NCBI GenBank assembly: GCA_003167495.1
Contig: PMSX01000265.1
Location: 1 to 64,000, forward strand
From: Bryobacterales bacterium
GTDB taxonomy: Bacteria; Acidobacteriota; Terriglobia; Bryobacterales; Bryobacteraceae
Length of the DNA stretch: 64,000 bases
Reading direction: 5' to 3'
The notes beneath the pieces are model-generated. The model was not told where the DNA came from. It saw only the letters and a list, made by a program, of their open reading frames with translations, and made no database searches. This document shows, one piece after another, positions 8,963-18,525 of the stretch (its first letter is position 1; each line of letters starts with the position of its first letter). The translations under genes and the position numbers were made by a program.

Positions 8963-10193
8963 TCGTTTTGAATCTCTTCGCGTTGTGCGCCAGGTTTTCT
9001 ATTACAAGACCGCTCTTCATGACAAAAATAGCTCGCCTAGCCGCAGTCACATCCTCAAGAGGGTTGCCATCAAAGGCAACTATATCGGCCTCCATGCCGG
9101 GAACGATCGACCCGAGACGATCGGCAAGGTTTAGGGACTTCGCCGAGAGCGATGTAACTGAGATCAATGCAGCCATGGGATCCTGACCCCCATCGCGAAC
9201 ACGAACTATATACTCCTCATAGTTTCGTCCATGCGCACCCGCCACCGCATCGGTGCCGTAGATAATCTTCAGATCCGGGTGCTTCAATGCCTTCTTGAAA
9301 GTTGCCATAACGATTTGCACGCCCTTCTCCATAAAGGCGAAACCCTCCTCGTTGTAATTGCCAATGCCGATGTAACTGGGCTTGTTCGCCAAATAGTTTT
9401 GCAGCACCAGTCCGATGTTCGGATCATAGTAAGTGCCGTGCTTCGCCATAAGGTCAAACACGTCATCATTCAAGTAAGCTCCGTGTTCGATGGACGTGCA
9501 CCCAGCCAGCGTAGCCGCTTTGGCAGATGCGGCGGAATGAGCGTGCACAATCGTGCGCAAGCCGATTGCCTTAGCCTCGCCGCAAGCTGCGTCGAGTTGG
9601 GCATTTGACATCGTCTGCCCACCACCTTCACGGATACTCTTTGAGGCGAAGATCTTGATGAAATCCGCACCCTGCTCCTTTCTCTCTTTTACGACTTTGC
9701 GGATTTCATCCGGCGTGAGCTTGTTATCCGTAATCGGCTCGAATGACGTGAGAATCCGAGGACCGGGAAGAATTCCGCGAGCAATCACGTCCCTCAAGTA
9801 TTTGTCTTCAAGCGACCCTGGACTCTGGACGGTTGTAAAACCTGCCTCTAATGTCGCGACGGCGTTCTCCGCGGCAGCCAGAATTGCCTGCTCCACCGGT
9901 TCGTCTTTATCTGCCAGTCGCCCGTTCGTAAAGTGATAGGCCAGGTGAGCATGCGTATCGATCCACCCGGGCGTTACTGTTAATCCCCTGAGATCATAGA
10001 TCGTAGCACCGGCTGGCACAACTCCGCCGACCCGCATAATTTTCGAACCTTGAACAACGATGGTCGCGTTTTGAAGAATCCTCCCCTTCCCATCGAGGAT
10101 GATTGAAGCCTTAATCGCAATGGATGGTTCTTGCCGTAGGGTCCCAAATGCCATTAAGAGAAATAGACCCAGTGATAGTTGCGCAAGGTTCAA
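8955..10193 (-). CDS. Metal-dependent amidohydrolase (imidazolonepropionase/prolidase-like)
   Basis: 412 aa with a signal peptide at about 1-20 (LSLGLFLLMAFGTL), so it is probably exported. Metal ligands of the amidohydrolase superfamily are visible: THAH (residues ~80), a Lys in FIKIFAS that may be carbamylated, VHAHS, IEHGA and GTDAVAG. The closest subfamily by layout is the Xaa-Pro dipeptidase/imidazolonepropionase-like group that cleaves small amides or dipeptides; the substrate cannot be read from sequence. It lies 15 bp after the MFS gene and overlaps the DUF4185 gene, so it belongs to the same operon and may hydrolyse a compound handled by the transporter. Confidence 0.82.
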   Translation of the reverse strand: MNLAQLSLGLFLLMAFGTLRQEPSIAIKASIILDGKGRILQNATIVVQGSKIMRVGGVVPAGATIYDLRGLTVTPGWIDTHAHLAYHFTNGRLADKDEPVEQAILAAAENAVATLEAGFTTVQSPGSLEDKYLRDVIARGILPGPRILTSFEPITDNKLTPDEIRKVVKERKEQGADFIKIFASKSIREGGGQTMSNAQLDAACGEAKAIGLRTIVHAHSAASAKAATLAGCTSIEHGAYLNDDVFDLMAKHGTYYDPNIGLVLQNYLANKPSYIGIGNYNEEGFAFMEKGVQIVMATFKKALKHPDLKIIYGTDAVAGAHGRNYEEYIVRVRDGGQDPMAALISVTSLSAKSLNLADRLGSIVPGMEADIVAFDGNPLEDVTAARRAIFVMKSGLVIENLAHNAKRFKTNG

Positions 10194-10208
10194 AGTAGAG
10201 CCTCCTTC

Positions 10209-11492
10209 CTAAAACCCGCTAAGAACGTCAAATTCCTGCAATTGTAACGCCGATCGCTTTCGCATGGGGACGAGAACGAATTTGGCCAACAATCCAGCTG
10301 CCAAGCTGCAAAGTGAAGCGGTGACAAGAACGCTACTCCAGGTTCCGGTGATCCCGACTACCCAGCTCGCTAGTGGTACAGCCAGAGCTGCCGTGCCCTT
10401 GGCTGTGTAAAGCAGTCCGTTATTCGCGGCAGCATTTTCAACGCCGAAGCAATCACCGCAAATTGCTGGAAAAACCACGAAGATTTCGCCCCAGAACAGG
10501 AAGATCAGTGCCGCGAGCAAGACAAAGCCATAAGGACTTCGTCCAAACACAACCATTCCCCAGAGGGCGGCGGCTTCCATGGAGAACATCAGCAACATCA
10601 TATTCTCCCGGCCAAGAATGTCTGAAAGCAAGCCGGAGATCGGGCGCGTGATGCCATTGGCGAAGTTGTCAATTGAGATAGCCATTGCCAGCAGCGGCAT
10701 TGAAATGCCCATCACCGTTACGAATCGGGTTTCCAATCCAAAGTCGCGCGCGAGCGGGCCGAGTTGGGCAGTCATAACCATTCCGCCAAAAGCGATCAGA
10801 AGGTAAATCAGGTAGATCAGCCAGAAAACGCGGCTCCTGAAAACTGCTGAGACCGTGAGTTCTGCGCCTTGGTAAAGTCTTTTGGGCGGTAAAGTGGGCG
10901 CCGGCGTCTTCGCTGGTTTAATGAGCAGCGCTGCAAGAATCACAATCGTGATTCCTTGAACGAATGCGAAATAACGGAAGGCATAACGATAGCCGCTCAC
11001 GCGAATCATGATGGCGAGCGGAGCCGATGTCAGGGCGGCGCCCAATCCGTAGCCCGCCGCAATCAGTCCGGCAGCCAGCCCGCGCTTGTCGGGGAACCAT
11101 TTCAGCGCCGTTCCCATGCATGTTCCGAAAACACATCCGATGGCGAGGCCACCAATGACGGCCGAAACATATAGCGCGCTGAGTGATTTTGCCTCGGAGT
11201 TGGCCAGCCACGACACTCCTGCAAATAGCCCGCCTGCCATAACAACCGGACGCGGTCCATAACGGTCAACTAGCCATCCTTCCATCGGCGCGAGCCAAGT
11301 GTTTACGAAAATCATAATCGTGAACGCAACTTGGATACTTGCACGACTCCAATGGTTGGCATCATGCATTGGATTCACGAAAATCGTCCATCCATACTGT
11401 AGGTTCGCCAGCATAATTGTGCAGAGAACGGCAAAACTCAGTTGAGGCCAGCGGCTTCTCCAGGTTATGGACGGTCGGCCATGCAGGGTCAT
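10209..11492 (-). CDS. MFS transporter, oxalate/formate antiporter (OxlT-like) family
   Basis: About 427 aa with 12 predicted membrane helices. It shows OFA-type features: NLQYGWTIFVNPM in helix 1, the cytoplasmic loop DRYGPRPVVMAGG, and GLAAGLIAAGYGLGAAL in helix 5. OFA carriers exchange small organic anions such as oxalate and formate across the inner membrane. The next upstream gene, an aminotransferase, ends one base before a possible GTG start at 11507; I prefer the ATG at 11492 because AGGTGG precedes it. The neighbouring glycolate-oxidase-like and aminotransferase genes fit uptake of a two-carbon acid, which is inference from context. Confidence 0.8.
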   Translation of the reverse strand: MTLHGRPSITWRSRWPQLSFAVLCTIMLANLQYGWTIFVNPMHDANHWSRASIQVAFTIMIFVNTWLAPMEGWLVDRYGPRPVVMAGGLFAGVSWLANSEAKSLSALYVSAVIGGLAIGCVFGTCMGTALKWFPDKRGLAAGLIAAGYGLGAALTSAPLAIMIRVSGYRYAFRYFAFVQGITIVILAALLIKPAKTPAPTLPPKRLYQGAELTVSAVFRSRVFWLIYLIYLLIAFGGMVMTAQLGPLARDFGLETRFVTVMGISMPLLAMAISIDNFANGITRPISGLLSDILGRENMMLLMFSMEAAALWGMVVFGRSPYGFVLLAALIFLFWGEIFVVFPAICGDCFGVENAAANNGLLYTAKGTAALAVPLASWVVGITGTWSSVLVTASLCSLAAGLLAKFVLVPMRKRSALQLQEFDVLSGF

Positions 11493-11507
11493 GGTTGAGG
11501 CCGCCAC

Positions 11508-12683
11508 CTATTTGCCTTTTGCCGCGTGGGCGAGGTATTCTAGCGCGGCGCCCACGCCTTTGCCGTGTGGGATTCCGGCCAATTCCAGGCCCAGTTCGAC
11601 GCCCGCCAGTGTTCCCGCCAACATCAACTCATTAAAGTCACCCATGTGACCGATACGGAAGGCGCGACCGGCGAGTTTGCCCAGTCCCGCGCCGAGCGAC
11701 ATGTTGAATCTATCTAGTATCAGCGCTCGCAACGCCTGCTCCTGAAAGCCTTCAGGTAAGAACAGGGCCGTCACCACATTGCTGTATTCGGCTGGATTGA
11801 GGGCAACCATTTCCAACCCCCATTTCCGAACCGCGCAGCGGGTCGCCTCGGCCAAACGTGCATGCCGCGCGAAGACGGTTTCTAAGCCCTCCGCTTGCAA
11901 CATGCCAAGGGCTTCGCGCAGGCTGTAGAGCAAATTCGTAGCCGGAGTATAGGGGAAGAATCCGCGTGCGTTGTTTTCCAGCATCTCGCTCCACCGCCAG
12001 TAGCTCTTTGGCAGCGTGCTTTGTTTATGGGCGTCCAGCGCACGGTCACTAATGGCGTTGAAAGACAATCCAGGTGGCAACATCAAGCCTTTTTGCGATC
12101 CGGCGATGGCTACGTCAACACGCCATTCGTCGTGCCGGTAATCGATGGATGCAAGCGACGAAACAACGTCAACCATCAATAGCGCCGGATGCTTTGCTTG
12201 ATCGATCGCACGCCGGACGGCCGGGATGTCCGTGGTAACTCCCGTCGAAGTCTCGTTGTGAACAACCATGACTGCCTTGATGTCGTGTTCCCGATCGTGC
12301 GCCAACCGATCTTCGACTTGAGCGGCATCCACTCCGTGCCGCCAGTCCCCTCCACATATCTCCACGTGTAGCCCCAGTGCGCCGGCCATCTTGCTCCAAA
12401 GGCCGGCGAAGTGACCCGTTTCGAATCCAAGGATGTGATCGCCTGAATTCAGCGTGTTCACCAGGGCCGCCTCCCAAGCTCCCGTCGCGGAGGAGGGGAA
12501 GATGAGCACGGGGCTCTCAGTCCGAAAAACGGTCTTCAGACCGTTGATGCAATGGTGGCCGAGTTCGGCAAATTCGGCGCTCCGATGGTCAAGAACCGGG
12601 CGATCCATCGCTCGCAACACGCGCTGTGGAACATTTGTAGGACCCGGCAGCTGAAGGAAATGTATCCCCGGCCGATGTGGCAA
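11508..12683 (-). CDS. Class V aminotransferase, serine/alanine-glyoxylate type
   Basis: 391 aa, full length for the family. The start shows the typical PGPTNVPQRVLRAM. The PLP-binding Lys is in AGSQKGLMLPPGL, preceded by the Asp of MVDVVSSLASID that contacts the cofactor ring. These enzymes are cytoplasmic and transfer an amino group from serine or alanine to glyoxylate, making glycine. It lies 60 bp after the FMN-dependent oxidase gene, which may produce glyoxylate, and abuts the OxlT-like carrier, so a glycolate-to-glycine route is suggested. The exact amino donor is not resolved from sequence. Confidence 0.85.
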   Translation of the reverse strand: MPHRPGIHFLQLPGPTNVPQRVLRAMDRPVLDHRSAEFAELGHHCINGLKTVFRTESPVLIFPSSATGAWEAALVNTLNSGDHILGFETGHFAGLWSKMAGALGLHVEICGGDWRHGVDAAQVEDRLAHDREHDIKAVMVVHNETSTGVTTDIPAVRRAIDQAKHPALLMVDVVSSLASIDYRHDEWRVDVAIAGSQKGLMLPPGLSFNAISDRALDAHKQSTLPKSYWRWSEMLENNARGFFPYTPATNLLYSLREALGMLQAEGLETVFARHARLAEATRCAVRKWGLEMVALNPAEYSNVVTALFLPEGFQEQALRALILDRFNMSLGAGLGKLAGRAFRIGHMGDFNELMLAGTLAGVELGLELAGIPHGKGVGAALEYLAHAAKGK

Positions 12684-12743
12684 AATGGAACCTGCTTTCC
12701 CGAATATTATTTCAGAAGAGTGCGAAACACTCGATGAAGTCGT

Positions 12744-13757
12744 CTACCAAAGAACCGCGCGATTAATCGAAGCAATCGTCGCACGGCCAGTAAGCATCAT
12801 GGCCAACTCCAACTCCTTGCGGAGGAGGCTTACCACCAGAGCAACACCTTCTGCGCCTGCCACGCACAGGCCATAAAGGTAGGGGCGACCGATTTGGACA
12901 GCGGCAGCTCCCAAAGCCAGGGCTTTCAGGATGTCGGTGCCACGCCTGATCCCGCCGTCCACTATGATCGGCACGCGCCCCGCTACCCGGTCTGCGATTT
13001 GCGGCAGCGCGTCAGCTGTAGCGGGCGCGGTATCGAGATTACGGCCGCCATGATTGGAAACCATGATTCCGGCCACTCCTGCCTTTATGCTTTGATCCGC
13101 GTCATCAACGTCTAGAATTCCTTTCAGCAAAACAGGCGTGCGAGCAAACGAAAGAAGCCAGTCGATATCTTTCCAACTGAGCGTTGGGTCAAGATAGTCC
13201 TGGCCTGCGAAGTTCGGTAACTCCCTAACCGGCAGTCCACTCCTGGCTCGCTGCTCGCGATCTCGGGTGCCATGGCTAGGCGAATCAACTGTGACGCAAA
13301 GAGCGCGACAGCCAGAATCTTCGGCGCGCTGCACCAGATCCTTGGTGAACCCGCGATCGCGTTGGACGTATATTTGGAACCAGACTGGTGCATTGGTGTG
13401 GCGCGCGATCACCTCAACGCGAAGAGAGGCACTACTGCTAATGACAAGAGTTGCCTGCGCTGCCGCGGCGCCGGCAGCTACTTCCAGGTCACCGTTCGGA
13501 TAGAGTAAGCCTTGTGCCCCGGTAGGCGCCAGTAGAATCGGAAAGGGCATTTCCTGACCGAAGAGGTTAGTTCGTGTATCGAGTTTCGAAACATCGACCA
13601 GCACTCGCGGACGTAATCGAATCTGTTGCCAAGCTTCGCGGTTCCATCGAACAGTTAGCTCGTCTGCGGCGCCCCCTTGGATGCGCTCCCATGCACCTTG
13701 GACGACACTTTTTTCGGCCGCAGCCTCAAAGTCGGGGATTGAAAACAGTTGGCTCAT
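12744..13757 (-). CDS. FMN-dependent alpha-hydroxy-acid oxidase/dehydrogenase
   Basis: 337 aa, slightly short for the glycolate oxidase / L-lactate dehydrogenase family (350-400). Visible motifs are RPRVLVDVSKLD near the start, APTGAQGL and QIYVQRD for FMN contacts, LLKGIL with the FMN-binding Lys, VSNHGGRNLD with the catalytic His and Arg, and DGGIRRGTDILKALALGA for phosphate binding. It oxidises a 2-hydroxy acid (glycolate, lactate or similar) to the 2-oxo acid. It is the first gene of a five-gene minus-strand operon. The partner aminotransferase points to glycolate as one candidate substrate, by inference. Confidence 0.85.
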   Translation of the reverse strand: MSQLFSIPDFEAAAEKSVVQGAWERIQGGAADELTVRWNREAWQQIRLRPRVLVDVSKLDTRTNLFGQEMPFPILLAPTGAQGLLYPNGDLEVAAGAAAAQATLVISSSASLRVEVIARHTNAPVWFQIYVQRDRGFTKDLVQRAEDSGCRALCVTVDSPSHGTRDREQRARSGLPVRELPNFAGQDYLDPTLSWKDIDWLLSFARTPVLLKGILDVDDADQSIKAGVAGIMVSNHGGRNLDTAPATADALPQIADRVAGRVPIIVDGGIRRGTDILKALALGAAAVQIGRPYLYGLCVAGAEGVALVVSLLRKELELAMMLTGRATIASINRAVLW

Positions 13758-13899
13758 AGTAGAGTTTCGTTTCGTCCCCGCTGAAACGGTGGCCTTCCGA
13801 TTTTACTAAGTGAGCCACAACGCCTAGGGCGACGGCCCGAACGAATCAAATCTGAACGGTCTTTGCATATACTAGCTATGCTGAATAACCGGTGTCGCA

Positions 13900-16125
13900 A
13901 TGAAATGGCTGCTGCTCTTCTGGCTGCTTTCCAATTCTGCTGAAGCCGCCCGCGCGCCCACATACGACCCGACAGAACTTCTACTCAATGTCCGCAAGAA
14001 GGTAGTGGCGACGGTCGACCGGCTGCCAAATTATCTGTGCAGGGAAACGGTCGATCGGTCGAAGTCTGTGCCAACCGTGGGCTTGACCAATATGCCCAGG
14101 TTTCCAAAGCTGCATGTTCCGTTGCAGGAAGACGCACCTCCGGCGTCCTGTGATTATCTGGCGAACCTGCGGAAAAAACCAAGCTGGAGGACGCAGCAAA
14201 GCCAATCTGATCGGTTAGCGTTTGACGTGGCGGTGTCCAAAGAAGGCGAGATGTATTCCCTAGTGGGCGAAAATCGCTTCCGCACCGACAGCCCAGCCGT
14301 CCTCTTTGGAACGGGACTCAGCTCCACTGGCGCTTTTGGCATCTTCCTGAAAACAATTTTTGCGAGCGACGCGGCCAGTTTCACCTACCACGGCGACACC
14401 AGCTTCCAAGGCCGCATGCTCGCTGAATTCGGCTATAGCGTGCCGCAGGAAAAAGGTGGTTATTCTATTGAAACCAATGTGCAAGACGAAAATCATCAGA
14501 CCAAGACATACAGCACTGTTTTACCGTATGACGGCAGGTTTCTCGTCGACCCTCAGACCTTTGACCTTGTCCGTTTAACAGTTCACGCCGGTCAGTTGCC
14601 GACGCAACAAAAGGTTTGCGAGACCACCACAACTATCGACTACACGAACGTGCGAATGAACGATTCTGAGTTCCTTCTTCCCGTAAACGCCCGTTTGCAC
14701 GTCGATAACTTCGACGGAAGTGAGTCCGAGAACGACATGACCTTTTCGAGCTGTCATGAATTCGGCAGCGAGTCGGCCTTACACTTTGGTCCGCCGGCCA
14801 CCAGCCAACCAGCTATTACTGCGAAGCGTGCCGCGGAACCAGCAAGCTTGCCCGCCGCGCAGCAGGGGCAGCTTCTCGCCATCCGGAAGAATGTAATGGC
14901 AACTGTAAACCGGTTGCCGAAGTATCTGTGTACTGAAACGATTGATCGATCGACATTTCTACCAAGAGCAGTCGTCCCTAACCGTTCTTGCGACGACCTG
15001 GCAAGCCGCGGGAAGGAGACAAATTGGAAGATTCGCGAGAGTCAGTCTGACAGGTTACGGCTCGATGTGGCCGTTTCCAGGGACGAAGGCGAAATGTATT
15101 CCTGGTTAGGCGAGAACAGGTTCCATGACCGCAGCTTGGCCCATCTGGTGGGGAGCGGAGTTACTGCAACAGGCGCATTCAGCGCTTTACTCGGTGCAAT
15201 TTTCGGGGACAACGTGGCTGGTTTTACCTATAACGGCGAAAAAATTCTCAACAATCGCGCGCTGATCGAGTTTGGCTTTCGCGTGCCGCGTGACAAAAGT
15301 TCCTTTACGGTTGGAAACGGGAAATACAGCATGATCGTCCCGTACGACGGCGTAGTTCTCGCAGATCCGAAGACCTTTGATCTAGTACGCTTGGTCGTCC
15401 ACGCCGATGAGCTATCGGAACAGCTCCACATTTGTGAGGACAGCACCACTCTCGACTATGCCAGCGTCCGCTTAAACAATGCCCAGTTCCTTCTCCCGCG
15501 GAACGCCCTGCTGAGGGTCGACTACGACGATGGAAGCGAGTCTGAGAATCGTACCGTGTTTTCAGCCTGTCATGAGTTCCTCGGTGAGTCGAAATTGAGC
15601 TTCGACATGCCAGCAGCCAGCCAGTCAGAAGCCAGCGAGCGGTCCGCACCCCAGCCACTCACCTTACCGGCTGGGCTGCACTTTACACTCGCTCTCACGA
15701 GTCCTATAGATACGGCAACCGCCGCTGCCGGCGACACGATTACAGCGACGTTGACCAGTCCTATCGGCCGAAAACATGACAACGTGTTGGTTCCAAAAGG
15801 TGCGACGGTGACCGGACGAATTGTCCAGATTGTGCGGCTGTACGTCGCTCGCTCGTGGGCCGTGGCCGTTCGCCTGGAAGCAATAGAAAACGGTGGCGCC
15901 TTCCAGCCATTCCCGGCGCGGTTAGTGACAGTAGTCAAACGATTAAGCGACGGGCTCACTCGCCGTGAAGGCTTGACCGTGATGCAGAATCTCGGATCGT
16001 TCAACCAAATGCCACAGCTCGGTGATCCTGCCGTCGGCATCCTACGCCTCGAAGACGTGAGCAAAGATTACGTCATCCAGCGGGGCATAGAGCTGGAGGG
16101 AATCACGATTGCTCAACAACCATAA
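13900..16125 (+). CDS. Exported protein with two tandem copies of an unknown domain
   Basis: 741 aa, signal peptide MKWLLLFWLLSNSAEA. Two homologous blocks cover about 27-300 and 325-570: VRKKVVATVDRLPNYLC pairs with IRKNVMATVNRLPKYLC, and VLPYDGRFLVDPQTFDLVRL pairs with VPYDGVVLADPKTFDLVRL. Each block has conserved Cys (YLCRET/YLCTET; SCHEF/ACHEF) that could form disulfides. The C-terminal part (about 585-741) has GDTITATLTSPI and VPKGATVTGRIVQI, a small beta-domain seen in other exported Acidobacteriota proteins. I do not recognise a function; an envelope role is likely. The duplication is internal and the copies have diverged, so it is not recent. Confidence 0.75.
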   Translation: MKWLLLFWLLSNSAEAARAPTYDPTELLLNVRKKVVATVDRLPNYLCRETVDRSKSVPTVGLTNMPRFPKLHVPLQEDAPPASCDYLANLRKKPSWRTQQSQSDRLAFDVAVSKEGEMYSLVGENRFRTDSPAVLFGTGLSSTGAFGIFLKTIFASDAASFTYHGDTSFQGRMLAEFGYSVPQEKGGYSIETNVQDENHQTKTYSTVLPYDGRFLVDPQTFDLVRLTVHAGQLPTQQKVCETTTTIDYTNVRMNDSEFLLPVNARLHVDNFDGSESENDMTFSSCHEFGSESALHFGPPATSQPAITAKRAAEPASLPAAQQGQLLAIRKNVMATVNRLPKYLCTETIDRSTFLPRAVVPNRSCDDLASRGKETNWKIRESQSDRLRLDVAVSRDEGEMYSWLGENRFHDRSLAHLVGSGVTATGAFSALLGAIFGDNVAGFTYNGEKILNNRALIEFGFRVPRDKSSFTVGNGKYSMIVPYDGVVLADPKTFDLVRLVVHADELSEQLHICEDSTTLDYASVRLNNAQFLLPRNALLRVDYDDGSESENRTVFSACHEFLGESKLSFDMPAASQSEASERSAPQPLTLPAGLHFTLALTSPIDTATAAAGDTITATLTSPIGRKHDNVLVPKGATVTGRIVQIVRLYVARSWAVAVRLEAIENGGAFQPFPARLVTVVKRLSDGLTRREGLTVMQNLGSFNQMPQLGDPAVGILRLEDVSKDYVIQRGIELEGITIAQQP

Positions 16126-16176
16126 CCAACTCTGCAATATCCCAGTCACACGGCGGGATAGCTTAAGCTGATCAAC

Positions 16177-16611
16177 ATGAAGGTCGCGGTCACAGAAGAA
16201 GAACTCACAGACTTGCTCGCCAACGTCCCTTTCATCAAAAGTTACGGATTCACTTTGGCCGGTATTAGTGAGGGTGTGTGCACTATCTTTGTTCCGTTCC
16301 AGAGTGTTTTTGAACGGCCCGGCGGAATCGTCAGCGGCGTGGTTTTCATGGCGGCCGCCGATGTTGCCATGTGGCTCGCCATCAAGACAAAACTCGGATT
16401 GACTGACGGCTCTCTTACCGCCGAAATGAAGACCAGTTTCCTGAGCGGCGCCAAAAACGAAGACTTTCATTGCACCGCCCGAGTCCTCAAATTCGGTCAA
16501 CGCCTGATCTACGGTCTCGCCGAGTGCGTCAATGACCATGGCACTCTGCTAACCCATCACACCCTCACCTATATTCGTCATCACAGTGCCCCTCCTACTC
16601 CGAAAGCGTAA
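16177..16611 (+). CDS. PaaI-like hotdog-fold thioesterase
   Basis: 144 aa, the usual length of a single hotdog domain. RPGGIVSGVVFMAAADVAMW corresponds to the conserved HGG-x-xxxL-x-D helix region, though the His of the HGG motif is replaced (PGGIVSG). LTAEMKTSFLSGAKNEDFHC follows as the central strand. Such proteins hydrolyse acyl-CoA or similar thioesters in the cytoplasm. It stands alone between a secreted protein gene and an esterase pseudogene. Substrate unknown. Confidence 0.8.
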   Translation: MKVAVTEEELTDLLANVPFIKSYGFTLAGISEGVCTIFVPFQSVFERPGGIVSGVVFMAAADVAMWLAIKTKLGLTDGSLTAEMKTSFLSGAKNEDFHCTARVLKFGQRLIYGLAECVNDHGTLLTHHTLTYIRHHSAPPTPKA

Positions 16612-16646
16612 CCGTCATCGAGCCGTGCTCGGATATACTTGACCAG

Positions 16647-18341
16647 ATGAAGGCGCCCATTACCGTTGCGTTCCTGATGGGTTTTGCGCTCGTTGTGCCG
16701 TCGTATACGGCGACACGTTTTGAAATCAGTTTTCCGGCCTCGCTGCGCGCCACTCCCCTTACGGGCCGCCTATTTCTGATTCTCTCCCGCGACGGTGCCA
16801 AGGAGCCGCGCTTGCAACAGCCCCTGGAGCTGTTGGGAGTCGATGTACGAACGGCCAGCCCGGACGTACCCTCTGTCATCGATGGCGACACTCCTGGTTT
16901 CCCTGCTCGAACCCTCGGGGAAGTGCCGCCGGGCAATTATTTCGTACATGCGGTCCTCAATGTCTACACTAAGTCTACACTGAGTTCCACCGGTCCGATG
17001 GTCATACGATTTGGGCCCATATGGATCAGTGGGAGGGCCAGGAATTTGAGTCATCACCGGGGAATCTCGTCAGTCAACCGCAACGGTTTCATCTCGATTC
17101 GGGTGGCGGCAATTTCAAGGTCAATTTGACGAAGGTTATTCCCCCGATCCAGTTGCCTCCCGATTTGGAGTGGGTTCGGCGCATCAAGTTCGAGAGCAAG
17201 CTCCTGACACAGTTCTGGAGGCACCCCATTTATATAGGCGCGACAGTTTTGCTTCCTAAGGGCTACGACTCGCATCCCGGCGTTCGCTATCCCGTCGTCT
17301 ACCTCCAAGGCCACTTCAGCATGGACGCGCCATTCGGATTTACCACCGAGTCCGATCCCGGGCTTCAAGAGTTGGGCGCGCCAGCGGGAGGAATGGGCCG
17401 CTCGGCATTTGAACAATATGCCGGAACCGCCACCGGGCAGCCACTATAACGGAGCATTGATGAACGTGGAAAGCGGCTACGAATTCTTCCAGGCCTGGAA
17501 CTCAGACAGTCTTCCACGCGTGATCGCCGTTACCTTCCAGCACCCGACTCCTTACTTCGATGATTCCTACGGCGTCAACTCGCCAAACGCAGGACCTTAC
17601 GGCGATGCCATCATGAACGACCTGATACCTGCGGTCGAAGAGCATTTTCGGACGATCCGCGAGTCGTACGCGCGTGTGCTCACCGGAGGCTCGACCGGCG
17701 GTTGGGGAGCACTCGCGATGCAGCTTTTTCATCCAGACTTCTTCGGCGGCACATGGAGCTTCTATCCCGACCCGGTTGATTTTCGCCGCTACTATGGCGG
17801 CGTCGATTTATTATAAAGACGACAACGCCTATGCCGGGAAACCTGGCCGGTATTTCGCCGGCGGAGCGCAAGCGAATCGGCTAAACAGCCAGAGAATTGC
17901 GGTACTGGGTACGCAGGACGGCGCATTCGAATGGGACAAGCTCACATCGGTGGGTGCAGACGGTTACCCAAAGCCAGTGTGGGATCTCGCTACGGGGAAG
18001 ATCGATCGCGAGGTTGTCCTGTCGATGAAAGAGCACAATTACGATCTCAGAGAATTTCTAGAACGAAACTGGTCTGACATTGGCCCAAAGTGGTTGGCAA
18101 ACTCCACGTGATTTGCGGGGACGAAGACGGCGGGTTTGCCAACCTCGCGGTCTATCTGTTGGAAGACTTTTTGGAGGGCACGACAAACCCTTATTATGCT
18201 GGATCGTTCCAGTACGGGCGTCCGCTCAAGGGTCATGGCTGGCAGCCCACTACCAATGCCGAGTTGGTTAAGACGACGGCGGCTTACATCACCAGTCACA
18301 CTCCCGCGTCCCAGAGGCCTGATGAATGGCACTACAAATGA
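16647..18341 (+). pseudogene. Alpha/beta-hydrolase esterase with four frameshifts
   Basis: One continuous homologous protein is spread over shifting frames. Piece 1 is 16647 to ~17025, with signal peptide MKAPITVAFLMGFALVV. Piece 2 runs ~17021-17410 (MDQWEGQEFESSPGNL; IYIGATVLLPKGYDSHPGVRY). Piece 3 runs ~17409-17810 (VTFQHPTPYFDDSYG; nucleophile motif TGGSTGGWGA). Piece 4 runs ~17810-18100 (KDDNAYAGK) and piece 5 ~18090-18341 (GKLHVICGDEDGGFANLAV; NPYYAGSFQYGRP). Together they match an exported esterase-D/enterochelin-esterase-like hydrolase. Either the gene is decayed or the region carries clustered indel errors. Confidence 0.8.
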
Positions 18342-18525
18342 CGAAGGGGACTCGGCTCGAAACAACATCAACTCGTCGCGCCGCAGATGTTAGCACGTTA
18401 AGGGGTGATTTCCGTCGGATTGTCTCGAAACAAATTGACTGACGCATCGTCTTTATTAACGAGCGGGGAGTTTCGGGATCTTGTCGTATTCTTGGCCGGC
18501 GCTTGCTAGAGGATGAGTACAGATT

